Positions 43,802 to 51,312 of a stretch of 64,000 nt of DNA are shown piece by piece (the stretch's first letter is position 1; each line of letters begins with the position of its first letter). This DNA is from Paenibacillus glycanilyticus (GTDB taxonomy: Bacteria; Bacillota; Bacilli; Paenibacillales; Paenibacillaceae). The translations under genes and the position numbers were made by a program. The notes below the pieces were generated by a model. That model made no database searches. It was given only the letters and a program-made list of their open reading frames with translations, and had not been told where the DNA came from. The DNA lies in assembly GCF_030161375.1 (NCBI RefSeq), contig NZ_BSSQ01000010.1, positions 186,001 to 250,000 of the forward strand. Reading direction: 5' to 3'.

Positions 43802-44803
43802 TTACAGAAGTTCTCGCTCGAACAACTCGAGCAGTTGCCCCTCGCTCCGGTCTACCCATTCGCAAATGCGGTAGGTCTGATCGATAAAACCGGCTAAGGT
43901 CGCCTCGTCATCAAGTCCTTCCTTCCGCCGGTTGGCGAAATGAAGAAATACATCAAGCGTTCTAAGTTTAATCAGAACAGGAAGCGCCTCCACTTCAGGC
44001 GCCGTAAGCTTATCGATCCGGCCATAACCTTGACAGAACAACCTGAGCCCTTCCCAGATTTGCGAGTCCTCGCCTTTAAAAAAATCGATCAGGGAGACGA
44101 CCAGCTCCATTGCCCTTACGTCTACGGTACAAAACTCAAAGTCAAGAACACCGATAATACGGTCGCCGTCCGCCACGGAATTGCTAAAATTCAGATCGCC
44201 GTGAATCCATTGATGCGGCAATTCCCGAACGGCTTTCAACTTGCCGGATAAAGTGTTCAACTGCTCTTCAATTGCCGCCGTCTTACTCGCCTTCTCTATG
44301 AATCTATTTGAAGAACGCATAAGAGCAGGCAGCTCATCTTGAATAAGCGTCCGATACGTTTCTTCCAGCAAATAATAAGGATCGTATTGCGGCTTTTGCA
44401 TAATCGTGATGGAACGAAGCGCTGCAGACAACTTCGCGGCCATTTCGCCAAGAGGAACGATATGCGCTTTATTCGAAACCGATGGTCTCTTACCCCGAAT
44501 AAACCGGCAAAGGGTAGCCAAGGCTCCGTCAGCAGTGGCCGAGATGCTCTCTCCATGCCGATTAACGACCGGCACCGGAACCTGAAATTCCGGCTTCTGC
44601 TTATAAAGAGCCGCAAGCACTTCATGTTCGAGCTTTACTATTTGAGAATCTCGATGATTGTTGTAGATACGAAGCACAAATCGCTCATCGCCAGCCTTAA
44701 TCATTCGCGTTGTATTGTTCATCCCGCTCTCGCCCGGTACAATTGTCCAATCTCCATTTAACCGGTACTGGTCCAAGAGCAAGGCGATTTGCTGCTCCTT
44801 CAA
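43802..44803 (-). CDS. APH-fold phosphotransferase (homoserine/hydroxylated-substrate kinase-like)
   Basis: A 333-residue kinase-fold protein. The ATP-binding GESGMNNTTRMI, catalytic loop WIHGDLNFSNSV and metal-binding GVLDFEFC are intact. The substrate is unknown; the group includes homoserine and methylthioribose kinases. TTG at 44803 is preferred: GGAGG lies 9 bases upstream and the start overlaps the MOSC stop as TTGA. An ATG 22 codons earlier would overlap the MOSC gene by 70 bases without a ribosome binding site. Confidence 0.82.
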   Translation of the reverse strand: MKEQQIALLLDQYRLNGDWTIVPGESGMNNTTRMIKAGDERFVLRIYNNHRDSQIVKLEHEVLAALYKQKPEFQVPVPVVNRHGESISATADGALATLCRFIRGKRPSVSNKAHIVPLGEMAAKLSAALRSITIMQKPQYDPYYLLEETYRTLIQDELPALMRSSNRFIEKASKTAAIEEQLNTLSGKLKAVRELPHQWIHGDLNFSNSVADGDRIIGVLDFEFCTVDVRAMELVVSLIDFFKGEDSQIWEGLRLFCQGYGRIDKLTAPEVEALPVLIKLRTLDVFLHFANRRKEGLDDEATLAGFIDQTYRICEWVDRSEGQLLELFERELL

Positions 44804-45489
44804 TCCTCGCGGCCTCCCTGCATCGCTTGCTGCAGCCTTTCGATCCGACTGGAGAAGGTCTCTTTCCAACTGGCGGACAGCGCCTCTACCTCAAGTAAAG
44901 CAGCCATGCCTTGCAGATCATCTTTTCCTTGATACATCACGCGGTTAGCTTCTGCCAGGGAAATAGCCGCCGGATGACGCTCCACGATCTTCAGAGCATC
45001 CCCTGACTCTACGTCGCCCTCTCTCAGAACGCGGAAATAAAACCCCGTATACCCCGTATTTTGCACCTGCATCGTCAATTCCGGACGGTTATGGCGGATT
45101 CCCAGCTTAAAACATGGTTGTCTGGGCTGGCTAACCTGGACAATCACATCACCGGCTTGCACAATGTCTCCGATGAATAAATCATGCTCCGTCCAATCGG
45201 ACAATGTCCAATTCTCGCCAAAAGCACCGTAGCTGAGCTTATCGCCGAGCCATTCTTCCCAATACGGGAAATGACGCTCGAAATACGCGCATACCGCTTT
45301 ATCCGGCCCGCCGTGATGCACAAGGTCCGCTTGCCCGTCGCCGGCCAAACCCGTTGCGCTTAAATAATGCCTGCCGGCGGATGATGATTTGAAAATCCCC
45401 GTCTGAATAGGTTTCTTGCCGTGCATCGCCTCTACCGGAGTTCCTACGTTTAACGAGACAATGCTGCTGTTCATTATTTCCCGACTCAT
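44800..45489 (-). CDS. MOSC-domain protein (YiiM-like)
   Basis: A 229-residue MOSC protein. It has GLAGDGQADLVHHGGPDKAVCAY, YGAFGENWTLS and the conserved cysteine in VSQPRQPCFKL, which binds molybdenum cofactor in this family, then a C-terminal 3-alpha extension (HPAAISLAEANRVMYQ). YiiM-like members reduce N-hydroxylated compounds. Start at 45489; GGAGG is 13 bases upstream, so ATG at 45474 is an alternative. A good promoter lies 40-70 bases upstream. Confidence 0.88.
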   Translation of the reverse strand: MSREIMNSSIVSLNVGTPVEAMHGKKPIQTGIFKSSSAGRHYLSATGLAGDGQADLVHHGGPDKAVCAYFERHFPYWEEWLGDKLSYGAFGENWTLSDWTEHDLFIGDIVQAGDVIVQVSQPRQPCFKLGIRHNRPELTMQVQNTGYTGFYFRVLREGDVESGDALKIVERHPAAISLAEANRVMYQGKDDLQGMAALLEVEALSASWKETFSSRIERLQQAMQGGRED

Positions 45490-45528
45490 CTGCTTCCCAT
45501 GGCCTCCCGTCCATTTTATCTTTTCACT

Positions 45529-45558
45529 ATTATAAGCCGAGTAGGGAGAAGATGGCAA
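45529..45558 (-). promoter_or_regulatory. Promoter of the MOSC-phosphotransferase operon
   Basis: -35 TTGCCA (45558..45553), 18-base spacer, -10 TATAAT (45534..45529). Confidence 0.7.
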
Positions 45559-45559
45559 A

Positions 45560-45785
45560 AACATCTTTTTGCAGTCTATTATTAATACGATTAAATAGCC
45601 AAAAACGAGTATTATTATGGGCTTTTTTTCGTTTTCAGATAGGCTTCCAATCCTATCCTTCGACACGTTTTGTGGCATTCGAGCCTGCGATGTCGAAATC
45701 GTTTTTATTGTGTAGGATTATGCGCTTCCCCGGGAAATAAAAGCCGCTTTTATTTCCTCATTTCCCGAGGGCGATGCCCACCGTT
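45560..45785. other. Gene-free stretch with short palindromes
   Basis: No convincing reading frame. It holds GATAGG/CCTATC and CGACA/TGTCG inverted repeats, and near 45734-45756 an exact 10-bp repeat (GAAATAAAAG, loop CCG) that may end the permease transcript, although it lacks a T-tract. It lies upstream of the MOSC promoter, so it is not that gene's leader. Confidence 0.4.
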
Positions 45786-47417
45786 TTAATGTAGATGGAA
45801 TTTTCGCTCAATTCGGATGATTTCCCCTCTTGGCCGTTTCAGGCGGCTTTGCAGCTTCTCCAAATGCTGCTTCCGGTATTTCCGGTCCATCGCCAAGGCA
45901 AGCAATAGAAGCAGCCCCGTACCCGCGGCTCCTCTCCATCCTAGCGCAAAGATAGATAATCCTCCGGACAATAACAGCCACGCCATCGCCGTTCGGTTCA
46001 CGAATGGACTATAAGAGCCAAGATGCCATGGGGCATCTTCCAGCAGGCGATGCCTGTTATACAGCCGGAGCTTAATCCAGATTGGAATGACATACGCTAT
46101 TTGCAAGTTCAATATGGCAAAACCCAATACGCTGGGAACTGCCTCCCCTCCCCCATCTGCGAGTCTTCCCGCTCCGAATAATACTATGGACAGTAGAGCC
46201 GCCATCCAGATGGCGGCAAGCGGCGTCTGCCGCTCGCGCGACACCTGCGAGAAGGATCCGCTGTAGGGCAATGCCCGGTCTCTCGCCAGACCAAAAAGCG
46301 CTCGCGAACAAATGAGCAATTCGCTGTTCCCGCTCCCCCAAATGGCAGCAGCAATTACAAGAACAATAAGGGAATTCCCTTGCCAGCCATCCAGTGCAGC
46401 CGCGGCGAACAGGCTATTGCCGCTGCTGAACAAAGCCGTTCCCACAACTGCAGGAAATACTAGCGTCAAGCACATAAGAAGAACAAAACCGCCGATCAGC
46501 GTATAGACCGAGGATAGGAATATTGACCACGGCACCCGAATACGCGGATCGCCGGTCTCTTCCGCGGCTTGTGCCGCACCGTCCATGCCGACAAATAGCT
46601 TTTGCAAAAGGAGAACTCCCGCAATAAAAGCCCATGGCGAAACATGGCCTTCAAGCGAGAAGTTTTGAAACGTATACAAGAGCTCCGGCGAATAAACGCT
46701 TCGTCCGAAGACGATAAACACTCCGCCAATCACCGCGACAAGTACAGCCGCATGCAGCAAAATCCCCGATTCAAGCAGCGCCCCCATCCGCCCCGTACCG
46801 AAATGATTCACGGCAACCTGGGATGCGGTGACCAGGCACAGAACCATTCCCGTCGTCAGCCAGGAGGAAGAATAGTTCAGCCACACGGAGAGCAACTGAT
46901 CGATAATGAACGCACAAGCTCCATTCATAAGCGCCATAAGCGCCAGATGGCCGGCAAGCTGAGTCCAGCCCGCATACCATCCCCAACGTCTGGTCCCAAG
47001 AGCGGAAGCCCAGTGATAGACGCCGCCCGCCGTCGGCACGGCCGATGACAGTTCCGCAAGAGAAGCGCTGACGAGCATGCCAAATAATCCGAGGATCGGC
47101 AGCCCGATACTTACGACCGAGGGTCCTCCCTTCTCAAGAGCAGGTCCCGCAAACAGAAACAAAGCCCCGATTGCGCCTAGGGATTGAAAAGAGAGTCCAA
47201 AAGAAGCTGCAGCCCCGAACCTTCTCCGAAGCTGTTGGGCAAGACCAAACAAGTTCAGGTCATGTTTATCCTGCTGACCTTGCGCGTAGGAGCCATACGC
47301 CGACATGCTTATATGTTTCGAAGCTCTTATATTGCGCTGAACCTTGGCTGTCAGAATCAATGCACACCCGCAAACGCAAGCAAACAGTAGCAATCCGATC
47401 CATACCGCCAGCATCAT
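45786..47417 (-). CDS. APC-family amino-acid permease
   Basis: A 543-residue membrane protein with about 13 hydrophobic segments. The N-terminal transport core has LSFQSLGAIGALFLFAGPAL and SSAVPTAGGVYHWASALG, the latter typical of the amino acid/GABA permease branch of APC. The substrate is unknown. The start MMLAVWIGLLL at 47417 follows GGGAGGGATCT; the frame extends 29 codons upstream without support. It has an extra N-terminal helix and an 80-residue loop before the core. Confidence 0.85.
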   Translation of the reverse strand: MMLAVWIGLLLFACVCGCALILTAKVQRNIRASKHISMSAYGSYAQGQQDKHDLNLFGLAQQLRRRFGAAASFGLSFQSLGAIGALFLFAGPALEKGGPSVVSIGLPILGLFGMLVSASLAELSSAVPTAGGVYHWASALGTRRWGWYAGWTQLAGHLALMALMNGACAFIIDQLLSVWLNYSSSWLTTGMVLCLVTASQVAVNHFGTGRMGALLESGILLHAAVLVAVIGGVFIVFGRSVYSPELLYTFQNFSLEGHVSPWAFIAGVLLLQKLFVGMDGAAQAAEETGDPRIRVPWSIFLSSVYTLIGGFVLLMCLTLVFPAVVGTALFSSGNSLFAAAALDGWQGNSLIVLVIAAAIWGSGNSELLICSRALFGLARDRALPYSGSFSQVSRERQTPLAAIWMAALLSIVLFGAGRLADGGGEAVPSVLGFAILNLQIAYVIPIWIKLRLYNRHRLLEDAPWHLGSYSPFVNRTAMAWLLLSGGLSIFALGWRGAAGTGLLLLLALAMDRKYRKQHLEKLQSRLKRPRGEIIRIERKFHLH

Positions 47418-47476
47418 AGATCCCTCCCTACGAACAATGTATGAGGAAGCAAGGACGGTCATGTCTGACAGCAAAA

Positions 47477-47497
47477 AGGCTGCCATACAGGCAGCCT
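47477..47497 (-). terminator. Terminator after the 98-residue membrane protein gene
   Basis: Stem AGGCTGCC (5-base loop) followed on the minus strand by TTTTTGCTG. A second short palindrome (ATCGGC-ATGA-GCCGAT, 47505-47520) precedes it. Confidence 0.8.
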
Positions 47498-47539
47498 GAT
47501 TCACATCGGCATGAGCCGATTATTGAATTAATCATAAAT

Positions 47540-47836
47540 TCACGACGAGAACCGAAGCATCGCAAACGACAGGAGGACGGCGCCCGCCCAGATGAAGGTA
47601 TGAATCATGCCCCACCGCCATTTGGAACGGAAATCGAGCGACCTTAACGTCCATAGGTTCGTCCCCATGATAAGCAAGGCATACACGAGAAGGATAACTA
47701 ATCCATAAGCTTTCTGAGCTCCCGTTGACGGTGCCATGAATCCGTAGACCAGAACGATGCCGCCGACTAGTACATAAGGAAACAACCATCCAAGCACAAG
47801 ATGAGCAAGCACGCCGAACCATTTCTTTTTGTCCAT
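47540..47836 (-). CDS. Small three-helix membrane protein
   Basis: A 98-residue protein starting MDKKKWFGVLAHLVLGWLF, with three hydrophobic segments, a positively charged N-terminus and WTLRSLDFRSKWRWG before the last helix. I do not recognise a family. GGAGCTGATCC lies upstream of the ATG. It follows the DUF3298 gene by about 50 bases and is probably in the same transcript. Confidence 0.68.
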   Translation of the reverse strand: MDKKKWFGVLAHLVLGWLFPYVLVGGIVLVYGFMAPSTGAQKAYGLVILLVYALLIMGTNLWTLRSLDFRSKWRWGMIHTFIWAGAVLLSFAMLRFSS

Positions 47837-47888
47837 GTGAAGGATCAGCTCCTTTGGAAAGCCTTGGCCGGCATGTCCATTGCTATCT

Positions 47889-48500
47889 TTAATTATTCGG
47901 TACCATCACGCCTAGCGGACCGCTCTCGTTCACCAGATCCTGAAGTTCATATGCCGAGATTGGAAAATAAGGGAATCCATACGCATAAGGCGTCAATTCA
48001 TACAAGGAAAAATAAATGACAATCGACCGGTCCGCAATATAATAATCCTGGTCTGGCCGAATGGTGTGGAATGGCTCCAAGGTGCTGATATCGCGTTCCT
48101 TAATCTGTTCGCTGACCATCTCGGAGATACGCTGAACATACGCGCTGCCCGGCTTGAACAACTGCGGCAGGCTGTAGGCGTGTCCGGTTGAGACGCGAAA
48201 AGTAAGCGAAACTTGCAGGGTAAGTCCATGCGTGCCACCCGAATAAGTGTAGTTAAATAACGACAGGCTTAATATATCCCTCTCGTTTGTCTTGACCTCG
48301 TAGTACCCGCTCATTTCAGCCCGCGGATCGTCAAGCGAGCCCTGCTCGTCTACCAGCTGCTGCGCCGCTTTGCGTATGGATTCATTCATTTGCTTGATTG
48401 CATGCTCGTTTGAACCGCCGCTTACGTGGGGAATCCAAAGCTCTGCTTTCGGAAATGCCGCTCTTGCGGATTGGACAATAACCGGAGACTGAAATGCCAT
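47889..48500 (-). CDS. DUF3298/DUF4163 (RsiV/PdaC-like) protein
   Basis: A 203-residue protein with YYEVKTNERDILSLSLFNYTYSGGTHG and the later PYAYGFPYFPIS block, the pattern of DUF4163-DUF3298 modules found in RsiV anti-sigma factors and PdaC deacetylases. No signal peptide or membrane segment is present, unlike those proteins, so this is a stand-alone cytoplasmic version. ATG at 48500 follows AGGTAGGTG by 9 bases. It lies 16 bases downstream of a GNAT gene. Confidence 0.75.
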   Translation of the reverse strand: MAFQSPVIVQSARAAFPKAELWIPHVSGGSNEHAIKQMNESIRKAAQQLVDEQGSLDDPRAEMSGYYEVKTNERDILSLSLFNYTYSGGTHGLTLQVSLTFRVSTGHAYSLPQLFKPGSAYVQRISEMVSEQIKERDISTLEPFHTIRPDQDYYIADRSIVIYFSLYELTPYAYGFPYFPISAYELQDLVNESGPLGVMVPNN

Positions 48501-48516
48501 ATCCAAAGACACCTAC

Positions 48517-49029
48517 CTATTTGGTCAGATGCTCCATTATATGCAGGGTACGTCTCATTTCATGCCATTCAATCCCGCCATGCGACGATGCCGCAAGTCC
48601 CGCGTAAGTAAAGCCTGCTTGTTCATAGAAGGAAACGAGATGCTGCTCGCACATAAGCAACACGGCATCATGTCCCATGGCATCGCATACCGCGAGAAGT
48701 CTATTCAGCAACATCGCTCCGATCCCCTGGCGTCTTGCTTCTTCCGCCACGGCCACGGTCAGGATGCAAAAGTTGTTGCCTTCTTCCTCATCCTGTTGGC
48801 TGCCTTTCATCTCATCTCCGCATGACCAGGCTTTTGTACGAATGCCGTTCGTTATGCCAAGCAGCTTGCCACCTGACCATGCGGACCAGAAGTAGTCCTT
48901 GTACTGGTCGAACCGGTAACGGAAGCCTTCCCCCGTTGCGGCCGCTTCCGGCGTATAGCAGCGCTGTTCTAACCGAAGCGCTTCCTCCAGTTCATTCTCC
49001 TCGATTAGACGAAGCTCAATGTGGCTCAC
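48517..49029 (-). CDS. GNAT-family N-acetyltransferase
   Basis: A 170-residue GNAT enzyme of the arylalkylamine type: LEQRCYTPEAAAT near the N-terminus, LTVAVAEEARRQGIGAMLLNR as the acetyl-CoA site, and VSFYEQAGFTYAG. The acceptor is unknown. Its ATG overlaps the ABC ATPase stop as ATGA, implying coupled translation and a shared role. Confidence 0.87.
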   Translation of the reverse strand: MSHIELRLIEENELEEALRLEQRCYTPEAAATGEGFRYRFDQYKDYFWSAWSGGKLLGITNGIRTKAWSCGDEMKGSQQDEEEGNNFCILTVAVAEEARRQGIGAMLLNRLLAVCDAMGHDAVLLMCEQHLVSFYEQAGFTYAGLAASSHGGIEWHEMRRTLHIMEHLTK

Positions 49030-49751
49030 AGCAACATTTTCTCCCGCTCGGTCAATCTTCTCCCTCTCACGTCAAGCACCAGCTCGCCGTTGTTCAGACC
49101 GATAATGCGGTCCGCGAAACGTTCCGCCCAATCTCCCTGGTCGAGAACGGCAATCACCGTTACGCGTTGTTCGGTAGCCAGGCGCTTCAAATCGGATAAT
49201 ACGCGGTCCGCCGTATGAGGATCGAGACCCGCCACCGGCTCATCGGCCGCAATCACCTTTGCCCCGTGCACCAATGCCCGGGCAATCGCAATACGCTGGC
49301 GTTCGCCACCGCTTAACGTACTGGCTTTCTGATGAGCTTTGTCGAGCAGGCCCAATTTCTCAATGGTATCCATCGCGCCCATATAATCGTCATTTCTTAA
49401 CATGCCTGTCCATCTGCGCCATGCAGGGGTTTGGGTAACCGCTCCAATGCTTACGTTCTTTAGGCTCGTTTTATTTTGGTAAAGCGACGGTTTTTCTTCC
49501 AGGTAAGCAACCGCGCGCCGGATTTTGAGCTTGCCGGCCAATCCCTGTTTGAAAATATCTTCGCCTTCAAAGTAATAGCTTCCGCCGCTCCACTTATGCT
49601 GCAGCGCCAAGCTTTTGAGCAGCATCGACTTGCCGCTCCCGCTGGCCCCTTTAATTGCAATGAATTGGCCAGGTTGGACTTCAAAGCTGATGTTCTTCAA
49701 GATCGTTGGTCCCCCGGGAATTTGTACTCTAAGATTCGATATTCTCAACAT
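49026..49751 (-). CDS. Stand-alone ABC-type ATPase (PhnC-like)
   Basis: A 241-residue ATPase. It has Walker A KGASGSGKSMLL, a Q-loop region that reads YLEEKPSLYQNKTSLKNVSIG with no clear Q-loop glutamine, signature TLSGGERQRIAIARAL and Walker B VIAADEPVAGLDP. It resembles phosphonate-import ATPases, but no permease or binding protein is next to it. The partner permease is unknown, or it serves a soluble function together with the coupled acetyltransferase. Confidence 0.85.
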   Translation of the reverse strand: MLRISNLRVQIPGGPTILKNISFEVQPGQFIAIKGASGSGKSMLLKSLALQHKWSGGSYYFEGEDIFKQGLAGKLKIRRAVAYLEEKPSLYQNKTSLKNVSIGAVTQTPAWRRWTGMLRNDDYMGAMDTIEKLGLLDKAHQKASTLSGGERQRIAIARALVHGAKVIAADEPVAGLDPHTADRVLSDLKRLATEQRVTVIAVLDQGDWAERFADRIIGLNNGELVLDVRGRRLTEREKMLL

Positions 49752-49820
49752 TCATCCATGCCCCTTTTTTGTAAACGCTTCGCCACTCTATGAATCTAGT
49801 TTACGAGAAACAAAAAACAG

Positions 49821-49869
49821 TTTCCACCCGAACAAATGTTTGCTATAATAAAAACAGAACAAACGTTCT
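49821..49869 (+). promoter_or_regulatory. Promoter with two LexA (SOS) boxes
   Basis: -35 TTTCCA (49821-49826), 17-base spacer, -10 TATAAT (49844-49849). CGAACAAATGTTTG (49829-49842) lies within the spacer and AGAACAAACGTTCT (49856-49869) just after the -10. Both fit the Gram-positive LexA box CGAAC-N4-GTTCG with one or two outer mismatches. LexA bound here would block RNA polymerase. Confidence 0.72.
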
Positions 49870-49912
49870 CTTTTCTTGAATCCCACAATCATTTAAAGGA
49901 GGCTGAATCACC

Positions 49913-50137
49913 ATGAAAAAAAGCTGCGAAAACTTTCGTTATTTAGAGGAAGAAGGTCCGAACCAGGACCTGACTTTTAAATTTTACTCGGACGGAACGT
50001 TAACGATTATCGACAATCGCGCAGAGGAGGTGATTACGCCAAATGATTTGAAGGGGGCCAGCATGGACTTTTATGTACGGCGCCGAATCGCCTTTATTAA
50101 GAATAAATTGATTGCTGCACAACAGAAATATGCTTAA
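49913..50137 (+). CDS. Small protein under probable SOS control, function unknown
   Basis: A 74-residue soluble protein: MKKSCENFRYLEEEGPNQD, then beta-like FKFYSDGTLTIIDN and a basic helical C-terminus (FYVRRRIAFIKNKLIAAQQ). AAAGGAGGCTGAATCACC precedes the ATG. It is not YneA (no membrane segment or LysM), the usual small SOS protein of Bacillus. The LexA-box promoter suggests a role after DNA damage; the function is otherwise unknown. A strong terminator follows. Confidence 0.8.
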   Translation: MKKSCENFRYLEEEGPNQDLTFKFYSDGTLTIIDNRAEEVITPNDLKGASMDFYVRRRIAFIKNKLIAAQQKYA

Positions 50138-50161
50138 ACCTACGCTTGCGGTTACGGAAAC

Positions 50162-50206
50162 AGGCGGAATGCGATGCGACTGCAACGTCGCAACAGCATT
50201 CCGCCT
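50162..50206. terminator. Bidirectional terminator
   Basis: Outer stem AGGCGGAATGC/GCATTCCGCCT with an inner GCGAC/GTCGC hairpin, then TCTTTGTTTT on the plus strand. It separates the 74-residue gene from the small convergent frame at 50215. Confidence 0.82.
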
Positions 50207-50214
50207 TCTTTGTT

Positions 50215-50352
50215 TTATGGCAGTTGTTTATTGATGCCGTTCATGCTTGGAGGTCGGGATGCAAGTTTGTTCAGCTTCAGGCCAACCGCTTCCGATCTGC
50301 TGCTGGAATGGTTTTGGCGGTTTTGGGTTTTGTCTGCTTTATTAAAAGGCAT
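50215..50352 (-). CDS. Candidate 45-residue basic small protein
   Basis: GGAGG lies 8 bases before an ATG (50352) opening a 45-codon frame: MPFNKADKTQNRQNHSSSRS, then EAVGLKLNKLASRPPSMNG, ending at a TAA next to the bidirectional terminator. It is hydrophilic, basic and rich in N, S, K and Q, the composition of small spore proteins, but I cannot match a family. The strong ribosome binding site and terminator support it; longer plus-strand frames here lack both. Confidence 0.55.
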   Translation of the reverse strand: MPFNKADKTQNRQNHSSSRSEAVGLKLNKLASRPPSMNGINKQLP

Positions 50353-50495
50353 GCTCATCACCTCCCTGCTCTTTAAGAGAATGATTAGCATAAATCGCCT
50401 GAAATAAACATCTTCATTTGGGCTTCGTTGACGTAGGGCTCTTAATAAGGTAGATTGTTCATACGATGAACTTCACCAAAGGAGCCGTGCTTTAT

Positions 50496-51239
50496 ATGAA
50501 GCAAAACCTTTTCTTTGACCTAGACGACACCCTCATTCACTGCAATAAATATTTCTACTTTGTCATTGAGCAGTTTGTTGATGCCATGACAACGTGGTTT
50601 GCCGGCTATGAGGGCATTAACGCAGATGCGGTGCGCAATAAACAAACGGAGATCGATATTGCCGGCGTAGCGGTGCTTGGTTTCAAGAGCGAGCATTTCC
50701 CGCAGTCGTTCCTCGACACATATAACTATTACTGCGACCTTACCGGCCGCAAAAAGTCCAAAACCGAGCAAGACTTTCTGTGGAAGCTTGGTCTAAGCGT
50801 ATACGAGCATGATACGGAGCCGTATCCGAATATGGAAGCTACGCTGGATAAGCTTGCGGGAGAAGGCCATACGCTGCATCTCTACACAGGCGGGGAGCTT
50901 GCCATTCAGCGCCGCAAGATCGAGAAGATGCAGCTCGAGCGCTATTTCGGCCCGCGAGTCTATATCCGTCGGCATAAGAACAGCGAAGCGCTTGAACAAA
51001 TTCTCGCCGAAGGCGGATTTGACCGCCGCTTGACTTGGATGATCGGCAACTCGATTCGTACGGATGTCGTGCCTGCCCTGACAGCAGGCATTCATGCCAT
51101 CCATATGAGAACGGAATCCGAATGGCTGTATAACGTCATTAATATCGATGTTGCGCCTAAAGGTGCCTTCTTCACGCTGAATCACCTAGTGGAAGTGCCT
51201 CCGGCTATCCATGAGTACGTCAACCGCCCACAACCATAA
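50496..51239 (+). CDS. HAD-superfamily hydrolase
   Basis: A 247-residue HAD protein starting MKQNLFFDLDDTLIHCNKYF. Motif I is FDLDDTL, motif II LYTGGE, the lysine motif lies in the YIRRHKNSEAL region, and motif III is MIGNSIRTDVVPA. It is presumably a phosphatase of a small phosphorylated compound. Start at 50496 with AAAGGAG 11 bases upstream; an earlier ATG (50466) lacks a site. Confidence 0.88.
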   Translation: MKQNLFFDLDDTLIHCNKYFYFVIEQFVDAMTTWFAGYEGINADAVRNKQTEIDIAGVAVLGFKSEHFPQSFLDTYNYYCDLTGRKKSKTEQDFLWKLGLSVYEHDTEPYPNMEATLDKLAGEGHTLHLYTGGELAIQRRKIEKMQLERYFGPRVYIRRHKNSEALEQILAEGGFDRRLTWMIGNSIRTDVVPALTAGIHAIHMRTESEWLYNVINIDVAPKGAFFTLNHLVEVPPAIHEYVNRPQP

Positions 51240-51260
51240 CATAAATTAATGGCATGAACC

Positions 51261-51300
51261 AAAAAGGAGTAAAGCCGCTCAAGCGGCTTTACTCCTTTTT
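51261..51300. terminator. Strong bidirectional terminator
   Basis: A perfect 19-bp inverted repeat, beginning AAAAAGGAGTAAAGCCGC and ending with a poly-T run, lies between the convergent HAD and topB genes. Confidence 0.93.
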
Positions 51301-51312
51301 TCATGAATATAG

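Noticed and set aside
50146..50407. Two overlapping plus-strand frames after the 74-residue gene
   Set aside because: They begin inside the bidirectional terminator and lack ribosome binding sites; the minus-strand 45-codon frame explains the region better.
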